From NCBI RefSeq assembly GCF_001277175.1, contig NZ_CP012257.1, positions 496,001-560,000 on the forward strand: DNA of 64,000 nt. The letters run 5' to 3'. This DNA comes from Cronobacter universalis NCTC 9529 (GTDB lineage: Bacteria; Pseudomonadota; Gammaproteobacteria; Enterobacterales; Enterobacteriaceae). The position numbers and the translations under genes were made by a program. The notes beneath the pieces were generated by a model. That model worked only from the letters and a program-made list of their open reading frames with translations, was not told the DNA's origin and did not search any database. This document shows, in pieces, positions 9,641-18,952 of this stretch; the stretch's first letter is position 1; each line of letters starts with the position of its first letter.

Positions 9641-11010
9641 TATTCAGCGTCCGTTTTGTATTTCCACAGGTAAGAGACCGCAAAAGCGATACAGAAGGCG
9701 ATCGCCATGCCGATGACATAGTTAAGCAGCGAGCTGGCCTGAACAATCGCCATGCCCGGAATCCCGGTCAGGCCGACCGCCGTCATGCCGACATGGGTAG
9801 AGACGACCCACGCGCCGCCCGCCGCGCCGCCGATAAGCCCGGAGATAAACGGCTTCACGAAGCGCAGGTTGACCCCGAAAATGGCCGCCTCGGTAATGCC
9901 GAGCAGCGCCGAAAAGCCTGACGGCAGAGTAATCGCCTTCACTTTGGCGTCTTTGGTTTTGAACCACACCGCCAGACACGCGCCGCCCTGCGCGACGTTC
10001 GCCATCGCCCAGATGGGCAGCAGGAAGTTAACGCCGATAGACGGGTTGCCAAGCAGCCCCGCTTCAATCGCATGGAAGCTGTGATGCACGCCGGTTATCA
10101 CAATCACCGAATAGAGCCCGCCGAACAGCAGCCCCGCGAGCCAGCCCGCGTGAGTAATCAGCGTGCTTAATACCAGCGAGATGCCGTCGCCCAGCGCGCG
10201 GCCCGCCGGGCCAATCACCAGCAGCGCCACGAAACCGGAAATAATCACGGTAAAGAAGGGCGTCAGGATGAGGTCCAGCGCGTCCGGGATAATCCGGCGC
10301 AGCTGTTTTTCCAGGATACTCATGAACCACACCGCCAGCAGAACCGGGAAAACGGTGCCCTGGTAGCCAATCATCGCGACTTCAATCCCGAAAAAGTTCA
10401 TGGTGTGGAAGCCCGCCGCGACGCCCCAGGCGTTGGTGAGCGCCGGGTGGGTGAGAATGCCGCCAAGCGTCGCGCCCAGATACGGGTTGCCGCCAAATTC
10501 CCGCGCGGCGGTAAAGCCAATCAGGATAGGGAGAATGATAAACGCCGCCGAGCTGCACATATCCAGCATGATATAGAGCGCGTTATCCGGGCTGACCCAG
10601 CCGTAGGTTTTCACCATGCCGAGCAGGCCCATCAGCAGGCCGGACGCCACAATCGCCGGAATGATCGGCACAAAAATATTAGAAAGCAGGCGGGCGATGC
10701 GCTGGAACGGGTTCAGCTTGCGGGCCGCCACGCTTGCGGCTTCCGATTTGCTCGATTCGCTGATCCCGGCGGCGGCGATAAACGCGGCATAGACTTTATT
10801 CACCACGCCGGTGCCGAAGATAATTTGCAGCTGACCTGCGTTGCGAAAACAGCCTTTCACGCCCTCGACATTGCCGATGGCGGCGGTGTCGGCTTTGGCG
10901 TCATCCGCCAGCACCAGCCGCAGGCGCGTGGCGCAGTGGGCGGCGCTGGCGATATTCTCTTTGCCGCCGAGCAGCGGCAGTAGCGAGCGGGCAATCTGTT
11001 CAAAATCCAT
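9640..11010 (-). CDS. scrA: Sucrose-specific PTS transporter EIIBC, ScrA
   Basis: An inner-membrane phosphotransferase permease of 456 residues that imports sucrose as sucrose 6-phosphate. The IIB domain (residues 1-90) carries the phosphorylated Cys26 in AAHCATRLRL. The IIC domain (about 105-450) has roughly ten membrane segments and the conserved GVHHSFHAIEAG. There is no IIA domain, so it must use the cellular IIA-Glc (Crr), as in other ScrA systems. It lies 72 bp downstream of scrY, with an intercistronic GC-rich hairpin between them, and overlaps scrB by one base. Confidence 0.95.
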   Translation of the reverse strand: MDFEQIARSLLPLLGGKENIASAAHCATRLRLVLADDAKADTAAIGNVEGVKGCFRNAGQLQIIFGTGVVNKVYAAFIAAAGISESSKSEAASVAARKLNPFQRIARLLSNIFVPIIPAIVASGLLMGLLGMVKTYGWVSPDNALYIMLDMCSSAAFIILPILIGFTAAREFGGNPYLGATLGGILTHPALTNAWGVAAGFHTMNFFGIEVAMIGYQGTVFPVLLAVWFMSILEKQLRRIIPDALDLILTPFFTVIISGFVALLVIGPAGRALGDGISLVLSTLITHAGWLAGLLFGGLYSVIVITGVHHSFHAIEAGLLGNPSIGVNFLLPIWAMANVAQGGACLAVWFKTKDAKVKAITLPSGFSALLGITEAAIFGVNLRFVKPFISGLIGGAAGGAWVVSTHVGMTAVGLTGIPGMAIVQASSLLNYVIGMAIAFCIAFAVSYLWKYKTDAE

Positions 11011-11054
11011 AACAACCTCAGTCTTGTGGTTTTTTATGTTGTCAGCAATACGCA

Positions 11055-11075
11055 GGCCCCCGCGCGGCAGGGGCC
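11055..11075 (-). other. Intercistronic hairpin between scrY and scrA
   Basis: GGCCCC and GGGGCC arms (11055-11060 and 11070-11075) flank a GC-rich loop. No T-run follows on the coding strand, so it more likely adjusts mRNA stability or relative expression (abundant porin versus permease) than terminates fully. Role inferred. Confidence 0.45.
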
Positions 11076-11082
11076 GTTATTA

Positions 11083-12669
<1,587 letters not shown>

Positions 12670-12683
12670 CTAAACCGGTTTAG
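12670..12683 (-). promoter_or_regulatory. ScrR operator, scrY proximal
   Basis: Perfect palindrome CTAAACCGGTTTAG, typical of LacI/GalR operators with a central CG. It lies just downstream of the scrY -10 box, where a bound repressor would block transcription. Confidence 0.85.
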
Positions 12684-12689
12684 GCGGCA

Positions 12690-12719
12690 ATCATAATCAC
12701 GCCTTATTTTTACTGGCAA
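12690..12719 (-). promoter_or_regulatory. scrYABR promoter
   Basis: On the minus strand a -35 TTGCCA (12714-12719) and a -10 TATGAT (12690-12695) are separated by 18 bp, flanked by one ScrR operator on each side and with a CRP site upstream. Confidence 0.6.
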
Positions 12720-12728
12720 TTAAATTAG

Positions 12729-12742
12729 CTAAACCGGTTTAG
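12729..12742 (-). promoter_or_regulatory. ScrR operator, scrY distal
   Basis: A second perfect CTAAACCGGTTTAG, centred 59 bp from the first and upstream of the -35 box. Two operators before scrY and one before scrK reproduces the layout known for enteric scr regulons. Confidence 0.85.
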
Positions 12743-12746
12743 TGAT

Positions 12747-12762
12747 TGTGATGCGGTTCGCA
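12747..12762 (-). promoter_or_regulatory. CRP-binding site upstream of scrY
   Basis: TGTGA-TGCGGT-TCGCA (TGCGA-N6-TCACA on the coding strand) matches the CRP consensus at 9 of 10 key positions. It sits upstream of the distal operator and fits catabolite control of sucrose use. Confidence 0.6.
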
Positions 12763-12763
12763 A

Positions 12764-12786
12764 AACGAGCCGCGGCAGCGGCTCAG
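12764..12786 (-). terminator. Terminator-like hairpin after scrK
   Basis: GAGCCGC and GCGGCTC arms (12768-12774 and 12779-12785) form a stem 5 bp past the scrK stop, followed on the minus strand by GTTTTG. The T-run is short, so read-through into scrYAB is possible. Confidence 0.55.
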
Positions 12787-12790
12787 AGGA

Positions 12791-13714
12791 TCAGACGAGG
12801 TGTGGTTGTAGATCGTTAAGGCGGGGCAGCGCGGTCATCGCGCCTTTGGCGGTGGTCGCGAGCGCGCCGCAAACCTGGGCTGCGGCAATAACGGCCGCAA
12901 GCTGCGTGGCGTTCTCCGACAGGCCATGCGCCGCAAGTCCCCAGAGCAGCCCGGCCACAAACGCGTCGCCCGCGCCGGTGGTATCGACGCACTCGACCTT
13001 CACCGCCGGGTAGTGGTGCAACGCGCCGTTAAAACAGGCGTCAACGCCTTCTGCGCCGCGGGTAATCAGCAGCAGCGGGATCGCGTGGCGGCGCGCCAGC
13101 GCCAGGGCGCTTTCTTCGTCATCCGCTCCGGCGATAAACGCCAGCTCTTCCAGCGAGAGCTTCACCACATCCGCCTGCGCCAGCGCGCGTTCCACGCACT
13201 CACGCAGCTGCGCGGTATCGGGCCAGAGATCTTCACGGATATTCGGGTCGAAGCTGACAAACCCGCCCGCGCGCTTAATGCGCGCCATCGCCTCAAAGGC
13301 GGTATCGCGCGACGGCTGGGCGCACAGCGCAATCGAACAGACGTGCAGCCACTCGCCAGCGCCGAACGGCGGTAAGTCGTCGGCGGTAAGAAACAGATCG
13401 GCGGACGGGCGCACCATGAAGGTGAACGAGCGTTCGCCACGGTCATCCAGCGCCACCACCACCGTCGAGGTGCGGTGCGCCGGGTCCTGATGCATGGCGC
13501 GGGTATCGACGTTTTCATCTTTCAGCGTCTGCGTCATAAACGCCCCGAACGGATCGCGCCCGACCCGGCCGATAAATCCGCTCGCGCCGCCAAGCCGCGC
13601 CACGCCGACCGCCACGTTGGCGGGGGCACCGCCAGGGCATTGCAGTAACCGGCCGTGGCCGTCGGGCAGCAGATCCACCACGGCATCTCCAAGCGCCCAT
13701 ACTTTTGCTGACAT
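12791..13714 (-). CDS. scrK: Fructokinase ScrK (PfkB/ribokinase family)
   Basis: ScrK phosphorylates the fructose released by ScrB to fructose 6-phosphate, using ATP. It has 307 residues as in other ScrK proteins. It starts MSAKVWALGDAVVDLLPDGH and has both PfkB signatures: GGAPANVAVGVARLGG near the N-terminus and DTTGAGDAFVAGLLWG with the catalytic Asp of GAGD. It is transcribed leftward from its own promoter with one ScrR operator, separate from the scrYABR promoter 120 bp downstream. It completes a self-sufficient sucrose pathway when combined with IIA-Glc and glycolysis. Confidence 0.95.
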   Translation of the reverse strand: MSAKVWALGDAVVDLLPDGHGRLLQCPGGAPANVAVGVARLGGASGFIGRVGRDPFGAFMTQTLKDENVDTRAMHQDPAHRTSTVVVALDDRGERSFTFMVRPSADLFLTADDLPPFGAGEWLHVCSIALCAQPSRDTAFEAMARIKRAGGFVSFDPNIREDLWPDTAQLRECVERALAQADVVKLSLEELAFIAGADDEESALALARRHAIPLLLITRGAEGVDACFNGALHHYPAVKVECVDTTGAGDAFVAGLLWGLAAHGLSENATQLAAVIAAAQVCGALATTAKGAMTALPRLNDLQPHLV

Positions 13715-13744
13715 GCGTATCTCCTTCGATTCATCCTGCGCTAA

Positions 13745-13773
13745 ACAATAGTTAAACCGGTTTAGCTAATCAA
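13745..13773 (-). promoter_or_regulatory. scrK promoter with ScrR operator in the spacer
   Basis: On the minus strand a -35 TTGATT (13768-13773) and a -10 TATTGT (13745-13750) are 17 bp apart. The operator TTAAACCGGTTTAG (13752-13765) occupies the spacer, so repressor and RNA polymerase binding would be mutually exclusive. The outer base pair differs from the two scrY operators. Confidence 0.75.
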
Positions 13774-13848
13774 TACTCTTTATGCGCTTATGGCGCTGCA
13801 ACAAGAAAGGAGAGCAGAAACGTGCCGCGCCGGAACGCGGCCAGAGGA

Positions 13849-14214
13849 TCAGTGATGATGTTTCGGGTCAGGGCCGAAGCGGTTTTCGCCGTGGGTGCCT
13901 TCCTGCGTGTTGAACGCGAGGATCATCAGCCAGCCGATAACCGGGATCAACAGGACAAACAGCCACCGCGCGGTGCGGTCAGTGTCATGCAAGCGGCGGA
14001 ACTGTACCGCCAGCGCGGGCAGCAGCACCGCCAGCCCGTAAATCAGCGTGAGCAGCCCTTGTTCGCCGATAACGCGCAGCCCAAGCATTCTATCAAGCGC
14101 CAGCATCACGCCCGCGAGGATGAGATTTACCAGGGTGAACATCCAGTACTCTTTACGACGCGACCTGCCGGTAAAACCGAGGTAATTTTTAAACGCTTTT
14201 ATGTACCAGTACAT
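13849..14214 (-). CDS. yhaH: DUF805 inner-membrane protein YhaH
   Basis: A small membrane protein of 121 residues, the same length as E. coli YhaH. The family pattern is complete: WYIKAFKNYLGFTGRSRRKE, EYWMFTLVNLI (first segment), LLPALAVQFRRLHDTDRTAR, LLIPVIGWLMILAF and the ending GENRFGPDPK. About four membrane segments are predicted. Function is unknown. In E. coli it follows yhaJ directly; here the sucrose regulon lies between them. It ends in a His pair (KHHH). Confidence 0.9.
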   Translation of the reverse strand: MYWYIKAFKNYLGFTGRSRRKEYWMFTLVNLILAGVMLALDRMLGLRVIGEQGLLTLIYGLAVLLPALAVQFRRLHDTDRTARWLFVLLIPVIGWLMILAFNTQEGTHGENRFGPDPKHHH

Positions 14215-14369
14215 CTGTTCTCGCCTCCCTTGCCATCAATCACTTGTTTTTAAAGCGATCGCTTAACTAAATGCTAGCTGTCGGCAGAGGAAACGGCCTG
14301 GGGGAAAACGCAAAGTGTGAGCGCCGTCGGAACGGCGCATTTTTCAGAAGAGGCTTAGGGCGAAGCGGA

Positions 14370-15356
14370 TTAGCGGAAGCGCTCGTCGCGCCCGTGCGGC
14401 TCATTGAGATCCTGCCAGGGGCCGATGGAGATAATACCGGTCGGATTAATGGTTTTGTGGCTGCAAAAATAGTGGTGGCGGATATGCCCGAAATCCACGG
14501 TTTCCGCGATGCCCGGCATCTGGTAAATCTCGCGCAGAAAGCCATGCAGGTTCAGGTAATCGCTGATGCGATGCTTATCGCATTTAAAGTGCGTGACGTA
14601 GACCGGATCAAACCGCACGAGCGTCGTCCACAGACGAATATCGGCTTCGGTGAGCTGGTCGCCTGCCAGATAACGTTGCTGGCCGAGGATCTGCTCAAGG
14701 CGCGACAGCGAGGCGAACACCTGTTCCACTGCTTCGTCATACGCCTGCTGGCTGGTGGCGAAGCCCGCTTTATAGACGCCATTGTTCACCGTGTCGTAAA
14801 TCCAGCCGTTCAGCTCATCTATCTCCGCGCGCAGCGCCTGCGGATAGTAATCGCCCGCGCGAGCGCCCACCGCGTCGAAAGCGCTGTTGAACATGCGAAT
14901 GATATCAGCGGATTCGTTACTGACGATGGTCTGACGCTCTTTATCCCACAGCACCGGCACGGTGACGCGCCCGGAGTAGTGCGGGTCGGCCTGGAGGTAC
15001 AGCTGATAGAGAAAATCGTGCTGATAAAGCGTGTCGCCGGTCGCCGCCGGGAAATCGTCGCCGAAGGTCCAGCCGTTTTCCAGCATCAGCGGATGCACCA
15101 CTGAAACGGAGATAAACGACTCCAGCCCTTTCAGCGCGCGCAGAATTAACGTGCGGTGCGCCCACGGGCAGGCGAGCGAGACGTAAAGATGGTAGCGATC
15201 TTTCTGCGCCGCGAAACCGCCTTCGCCTGTCGGCCCCGGTTCGCCGTCGGCGGTCACCCAGTTGCGGTACGCCGCCGAAGAGCGCTTAAAGCGGCCGCCG
15301 GTGGATTTGGTGTCATACCAGGTGTCGTGCCAGACGCCGTCGATCAGTTGTCCCAT
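14370..15356 (-). CDS. yqjG: Glutathionyl-hydroquinone reductase YqjG
   Basis: A xi-class glutathione transferase that reduces glutathionyl-hydroquinones, recycling quinone adducts in the cytoplasm. It has 328 residues. The catalytic cysteine is Cys63 in LACPWAHRTL, followed by ALKGLESFISVSVVHP, and the helical C-terminal domain contains TEADIRLWTTLVRFDPVYV. It is transcribed leftward, 75 bp from yqjF upstream. A GCGCCGT/ACGGCGC hairpin about 30 bp past the stop (near 14322-14339) may end the transcript, though its T-run is weak. Confidence 0.95.
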   Translation of the reverse strand: MGQLIDGVWHDTWYDTKSTGGRFKRSSAAYRNWVTADGEPGPTGEGGFAAQKDRYHLYVSLACPWAHRTLILRALKGLESFISVSVVHPLMLENGWTFGDDFPAATGDTLYQHDFLYQLYLQADPHYSGRVTVPVLWDKERQTIVSNESADIIRMFNSAFDAVGARAGDYYPQALRAEIDELNGWIYDTVNNGVYKAGFATSQQAYDEAVEQVFASLSRLEQILGQQRYLAGDQLTEADIRLWTTLVRFDPVYVTHFKCDKHRISDYLNLHGFLREIYQMPGIAETVDFGHIRHHYFCSHKTINPTGIISIGPWQDLNEPHGRDERFR

Positions 15357-15392
15357 GATGCTCTCCTGTCAGAAGTGTCCCCTCAGTATGGC

Positions 15393-15421
15393 AAAAAGGC
15401 AGGCGGTGAGGGCCGCCTGCC
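15393..15421 (-). terminator. Terminator after yqjF
   Basis: The arms GGCAGGCGG and CCGCCTGCC (15398-15406 and 15413-15421) surround a short loop. On the minus strand the stem is followed by TTTTT. It separates yqjF from yqjG. Confidence 0.85.
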
Positions 15422-15431
15422 GTGAAGTCAG

Positions 15432-15824
15432 TTACCAGTTCTTTTTCAGCAGACGATCCAGGCTGTAGGCGCCAGGACCCATCAGCGCCAGCAGCAGATA
15501 ACCGCCCGCGATAGAAAAGTTCTTCATAAACATAATCGAGTTAACGCCTTCCGCGAAGTTGCTGTGAAACAGGAAGGCGGTCAGCAGCGTAAACACAGCG
15601 GTAATCAGCGCCGTGGTGCGGGTCAGGAACCCGAAAACAATGGCCAGGCCGCCGCCAAACTCAAGCAGGACCACCAGCGGCAGGATAAAGCCCGGCACGC
15701 CCATCGCTTCCATATACTGCTGCGTACCCGCATAGCCGGTAATTTTGCCAAAGCCGGAGACGATAAACAGAATCGGCATCAGAATACGTGCCACCAGTAC
15801 GCCAGCATCTTCGAATTTTTTCAT
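15432..15824 (-). CDS. yqjF: DoxX-family inner-membrane protein YqjF
   Basis: A 130-residue DoxX-type membrane protein with four hydrophobic helices: VLVARILMPILFIVSGFGKI, IVFGFLTRTTALITAVFTLL and IAGGYLLLALMGPGAYSLDR are the clearest. The conserved RILMPILFIVSGFGKITGYAG motif near the N-terminus is characteristic. In E. coli yqjF responds to nitroaromatics and quinones and is a target of YhaJ, which suggests a role in detoxifying such compounds beside YqjG. Monocistronic, with its own terminator. Confidence 0.9.
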   Translation of the reverse strand: MKKFEDAGVLVARILMPILFIVSGFGKITGYAGTQQYMEAMGVPGFILPLVVLLEFGGGLAIVFGFLTRTTALITAVFTLLTAFLFHSNFAEGVNSIMFMKNFSIAGGYLLLALMGPGAYSLDRLLKKNW

Positions 15825-16001
15825 TTTACTCTCCAGGAAACCCGCTTCATCACGAAAGGTTGATTGTCATTAAAGGGCTGCTTTGCGCGGGGTTATCCGC
15901 GTTCCGCCGTTGATGGAAAGCATCATAGGGCGGGCGTGATGGGAATGTAAGCAAGGAAAACTGGCAAAGTTATTCAAAAATAATGAAGGATGTGGAAGGG
16001 G

Positions 16002-16031
16002 ATAAAAAAACGCCTCTCCGGGGAGAGGCGT
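16002..16031 (-). terminator. Terminator of the yqjCDEK operon
   Basis: The perfect stem ACGCCTCTCC/GGAGAGGCGT at 16010-16031 is followed on the minus strand by seven T residues. It lies 5 bp past the yqjK stop. Confidence 0.93.
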
Positions 16032-16036
16032 CAGTG

Positions 16037-16333
16037 TCAGGGGAGCGGATGTTTCATGGTGGTTTTAATCAACCGCCAGGTGCTCCACGCGGCGAATCCG
16101 CGTTTAGCCCAGCGCAGCAGGAAGTTAGGATTCCTGATGCTCCAGATAGCCATCGCGCTGCTGCCAACCAGCGCCCAGGAGCGCAGGCTCAGCAGCGTGT
16201 TCCAGCTACGGTCGTAAGAGCCGGTGGCGGCAAGCCAGTCGCGACGACCGGCCGCCATATCCAGCCGCTGCTGCTGGATTTGACTGAGCAGCAGCGCTTT
16301 GCGCCTTTCGCGCTCGGCTTTGCTCATGCTCAT
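16037..16333 (-). CDS. yqjK: Small protein YqjK
   Basis: A 98-residue basic protein matching E. coli YqjK (99 residues): RERRKALLLSQIQQQRLDMA, then AGRRDWLAATGSYDR, a hydrophobic stretch (WALVGSSAMAIWSI) and WAKRGFAAWSTWRLIKTTMK. It probably has one membrane-associated helix. Its ATG overlaps the yqjE stop by 4 bp (ATGA), so the two are likely translationally coupled. Last gene of yqjC-D-E-K. Function unknown. Confidence 0.9.
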   Translation of the reverse strand: MSMSKAERERRKALLLSQIQQQRLDMAAGRRDWLAATGSYDRSWNTLLSLRSWALVGSSAMAIWSIRNPNFLLRWAKRGFAAWSTWRLIKTTMKHPLP

Positions 16334-16728
16334 GACTTATCGTCCTCCAGCAGCTGGCGGTCGTTAGAAAGCTCATGACGCGTGTGGCGCAGAAGCGTCG
16401 ACTGACGCGATTTCCTGAGCGTCCAGACGCCGCCAATCAGCGCCAGTACAAACAGCGCGACGGTCGTGCCAATCATGACGTTAAGGCGATACTGCGGATC
16501 GACTGCCCAGATAAGCAGCACCATCAGACTCATCAGTCCAAAGGCGGCAAACAGCATCGTCAGGCCAGTCATCAGCAGCAGCTGAAAGAGATTCGCTTTC
16601 TCCTCTTCCAGCTCCACGACAGCGAGCCGTAAACGGGTTTCCACCATCTCCACAAGCACGGTGACGATACGTTGTCCGATGCCGAGAACGCTTTTACCCG
16701 GCCCTTGCGCGTGACGAGGCTCCGTCAT
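16330..16728 (-). CDS. yqjE: Phage holin-superfamily membrane protein YqjE
   Basis: A 132-residue inner-membrane protein (DUF1469, holin superfamily III-like). The ATG at 16728 gives MTEPRHAQGPGKSVLGIGQR, aligned with E. coli YqjE; an upstream in-frame ATG would add 23 unconserved residues inside yqjD. There are two membrane helices: FQLLLMTGLTMLFAAFGLMS and LNVMIGTTVALFVLALIGGV. The amphipathic helix before them (VEMVETRLRLAVVELEEEKA) is highly conserved. It starts 2 bp after yqjD. Confidence 0.9.
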   Translation of the reverse strand: MTEPRHAQGPGKSVLGIGQRIVTVLVEMVETRLRLAVVELEEEKANLFQLLLMTGLTMLFAAFGLMSLMVLLIWAVDPQYRLNVMIGTTVALFVLALIGGVWTLRKSRQSTLLRHTRHELSNDRQLLEDDKS

Positions 16729-16730
16729 AA

Positions 16731-17033
16731 TCAGCGCCGCGTCAGGAGCACGCCCAGCACGACGCCGATGGCCGCACCGATACCCACGCCGGTCCACGGA
16801 TTTTCACGCACATAATCTTCCGCACGCGCCGCCGCTTCGCGGGTCTGTTTGGCAATCACATCACCGGTTTCAGTTAAGTGATAACGGGTGTCTTTCAGCG
16901 CGCGCTCTGCTTTATTGCGCAGTTTGCTCATCTCTTCCTTCGATTTGTCCCCGGAGGCGGTCAGCACCTCTTCCAGCGTATCGGCAAGCGATTTCAACTC
17001 AGCGCGCAGGTGGTCGGTATTTTCTTTTGACAT
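16731..17033 (-). CDS. yqjD: ElaB/YqjD-family membrane-anchored ribosome-associated protein YqjD
   Basis: A DUF883 protein of 100 residues. A charged helical N-terminal part (LRAELKSLADTLEEVLTASG) is followed by a single C-terminal membrane helix, PWTGVGIGAAIGVVLGVLLT, ending in RR. In E. coli, YqjD is induced in stationary phase under RpoS, binds 70S ribosomes and tethers them to the membrane through this tail. It precedes yqjE by 2 bp and follows yqjC in the same operon. Confidence 0.93.
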   Translation of the reverse strand: MSKENTDHLRAELKSLADTLEEVLTASGDKSKEEMSKLRNKAERALKDTRYHLTETGDVIAKQTREAAARAEDYVRENPWTGVGIGAAIGVVLGVLLTRR

Positions 17034-17068
17034 AATGCTCTCCTGATAAGTGAGGGTTATCCATAAGC

Positions 17069-17437
17069 TCAGTAGTCTTGAGCTTTCAGCGCCTTAAGCT
17101 CTTGCTCAGCTTCTGCGAGCTTGTGGCGACGTTTGGCAATTTTATCCGCATCGCCTTTCTGCGACGCTTCATGCAATTCGGCGCGGCGCTCGGCCACTTC
17201 CGCCTGTTTCTTTGCCACTTTCTGCCGGTGTTCGGCAAGAACATCGCCGTCGCGGCAGCTGGCCCGTACCTGACTTAGCGCTTTTTTCAGGCCGTCGATG
17301 CGGCCCTGATTCTGGTGCTGCTCGGCGTAGCGGATCTCCTTTTCAATCTCCTGCGCTTTTTCATCGCAGGGGGAGGCGGCAAACGCTGCGGCATTCCAGG
17401 AAAAAAGGGCTAAGGCCAGTACTGTGCTGTAATTCAT
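17069..17437 (-). CDS. yqjC: Periplasmic DUF1090 protein YqjC
   Basis: A 122-residue exported protein. The ATG at 17437 has GGAAGG upstream and gives a signal peptide, MNYSTVLALALFSWNAAAFA with cleavage near AFA/ASP; a longer in-frame start is not conserved. The mature part is a charged alpha-helical coiled coil (ELHEASQKGDADKIAKRRHK, LAEAEQELKALKAQ) with two cysteines (SPCDEK and RASCRD) that may form a disulfide in the periplasm. First gene of yqjCDEK. Function unknown; the E. coli protein is acid- or stress-linked in some reports. Confidence 0.88.
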   Translation of the reverse strand: MNYSTVLALALFSWNAAAFAASPCDEKAQEIEKEIRYAEQHQNQGRIDGLKKALSQVRASCRDGDVLAEHRQKVAKKQAEVAERRAELHEASQKGDADKIAKRRHKLAEAEQELKALKAQDY

Positions 17438-17587
17438 GATAAACCTTCCATTGTGTTGCGTAAGGCCAGCGGCCTGACGCGATTCCGGTGTGTTGCGCGG
17501 ACAGAACAATGGGTTGCGCTTACTCAAGCATAGTAAGTAATGGCGCAAACCCCAAAGTCCGTGAAAAGATTCAGATTCCTGGAAGGG

Positions 17588-17971
17588 TTAACCCAGGCGC
17601 TGAATATCGTGACGCAGGCGCGTGAGCCAGGCGGGGGTGAGGCTTTTTTCTTCCTGCTGGGCGATGACAAAACCGCGCGGCAGCGAGCGATAGAGCACTT
17701 TGCGCGCCGCTTCGCTCTGATTGCTGTCGTCGAACTTGATGAGCAGGATGTCATCCTGGGGCGTAATACTTTTAAAACGAATGCCGTTGGCGTCGAGATG
17801 GTGCCAGACGGAAAAGCCGTCGGGGATCGTCGCACCCTGCGACACCGGGCGGATTTCCAGCGTGGTTTCATGTTTTTGCAGCGCGGCCCAGCTCAGCAGA
17901 AACGCCGCCAGCAGCGCGCCTGCCGAAAGCGTTAGCGTAAGACGACGAGAAAGCGCGCGTGTGAAAGCCAT
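17588..17971 (-). CDS. mzrA: Modulator of EnvZ/OmpR, MzrA
   Basis: A 127-residue single-pass inner-membrane protein, the same length as E. coli MzrA (YqjB). A short cytoplasmic N-terminus is followed by one membrane segment ([20 protein letters not shown]) and a periplasmic domain ([40 protein letters not shown]). MzrA binds EnvZ and raises OmpR phosphorylation, linking the CpxAR envelope stress response to the porin regulon. It starts 3 bp after the yqjA stop, so the two are co-transcribed, as in E. coli. Confidence 0.93.
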   Translation of the reverse strand: MAFTRALSRRLTLTLSAGALLAAFLLSWAALQKHETTLEIRPVSQGATIPDGFSVWHHLDANGIRFKSITPQDDILLIKFDDSNQSEAARKVLYRSLPRGFVIAQQEEKSLTPAWLTRLRHDIQRLG

Positions 17972-17974
17972 CCT

Positions 17975-18637
17975 TCAGCTCCGGTTTCCATGTTTTTTCT
18001 TCCATAACACCACCAGCGATCCTATCAGGCCGATAACCAGCAGCACGACTGGCAGCAGCATCAGACAGGACATCAGGGCGTCTTCATATTTAAGGAACAC
18101 CGGCGTTTTGCCGAGCAGATAGCCGAGCGTGGTGAGAATCACCACCCACAGCAGACCGCTCATCCAGTTAAAGAACTGGAAACGGGCGTTATTGAGGCCA
18201 GAAAGCCCGGCGATAGTGGGCAGCAGCGTGCGCACAAAGGCGATAAAGCGGCCCAGCAGCAGCGCGGACAGCCCATGTTTATGGAACAGGTGGTGCGCCC
18301 GCTGGTGATAATGTGCGGGCAGATGCGAAAGCCAGTTCTGTACGATGCGCGTATTGCCGAGCCAGCGTCCCTGAATATAGCTCACCCAGCAGCCGAGGCT
18401 GGCGGCGGCGGTCAGCAGCAGCACCGTTTGCGGATACCCCAACGCGCCTTTGGCGATCAGTACCCCCACCAGCACCAGCAGGCTGTCGCCCGGCAGAAAC
18501 GCGGCGGGCAGCAGGCCGTTCTCCAGAAACAGGATCATAAACAGCACAAAATAGAGCATGCCGATCATGCCGGGGTTGGCCAGCGTTTCGAAGTCCTGGC
18601 TCCAGAGCGCGGTGAGTAATTGTGTCAAAAGTTCCAT
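17975..18637 (-). CDS. yqjA: DedA-family membrane protein YqjA
   Basis: A 220-residue DedA-family inner-membrane transporter. DedA proteins are implicated in undecaprenyl phosphate or lipid flipping and in proton-dependent drug and alkali tolerance. Motifs: [20 protein letters not shown] with the conserved acidic residues, the re-entrant-loop motif [20 protein letters not shown] with essential Arg residues, and [20 protein letters not shown]. The basic C-terminal tail (WKKKHGNRS) is cytoplasmic. It heads the yqjA-mzrA unit. Confidence 0.94.
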   Translation of the reverse strand: MELLTQLLTALWSQDFETLANPGMIGMLYFVLFMILFLENGLLPAAFLPGDSLLVLVGVLIAKGALGYPQTVLLLTAAASLGCWVSYIQGRWLGNTRIVQNWLSHLPAHYHQRAHHLFHKHGLSALLLGRFIAFVRTLLPTIAGLSGLNNARFQFFNWMSGLLWVVILTTLGYLLGKTPVFLKYEDALMSCLMLLPVVLLVIGLIGSLVVLWKKKHGNRS

Positions 18638-18952
18638 TCAGTGATCCTGGCACATCGGTTAAAGCCAATGGGGTAGAACAGATAGCATTGCGACATTTCT
18701 GAGGTATGAAGGACGTCAACAGCGCTCTGTGCGTTCCTGGCGCCGGCACGGCTCCGTGTGCGATGAGTGAAGTAAGCAAGCGCTAACTATTCACCAGGAA
18801 ATGCGTCTAATTGTAACAAAGCTCTGCCTGATGCGTCACAGAAATCGTGCTTTGTTGAAGAATGATTTTGCTTTCCGGGAGTAAGGCTGGCGAGGGTATT
18901 TACACACACTGACACTATATATGGTTTGCTTACCCTCGCGGTAAGAAGAGGA
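18638..18952. other. Intergenic region between exuR and yqjA
   Basis: These 315 bases hold no supported gene. The right part shows an inverted repeat GCGAGGGTA (18890-18898) / TACCCTCGC (18931-18939) with a 32-bp loop, just past the exuR stop; it lacks a T-run. The left part must hold the yqjA promoter, where a CpxR-responsive promoter would be expected from E. coli, but I could not assign hexamers. Confidence 0.5.
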
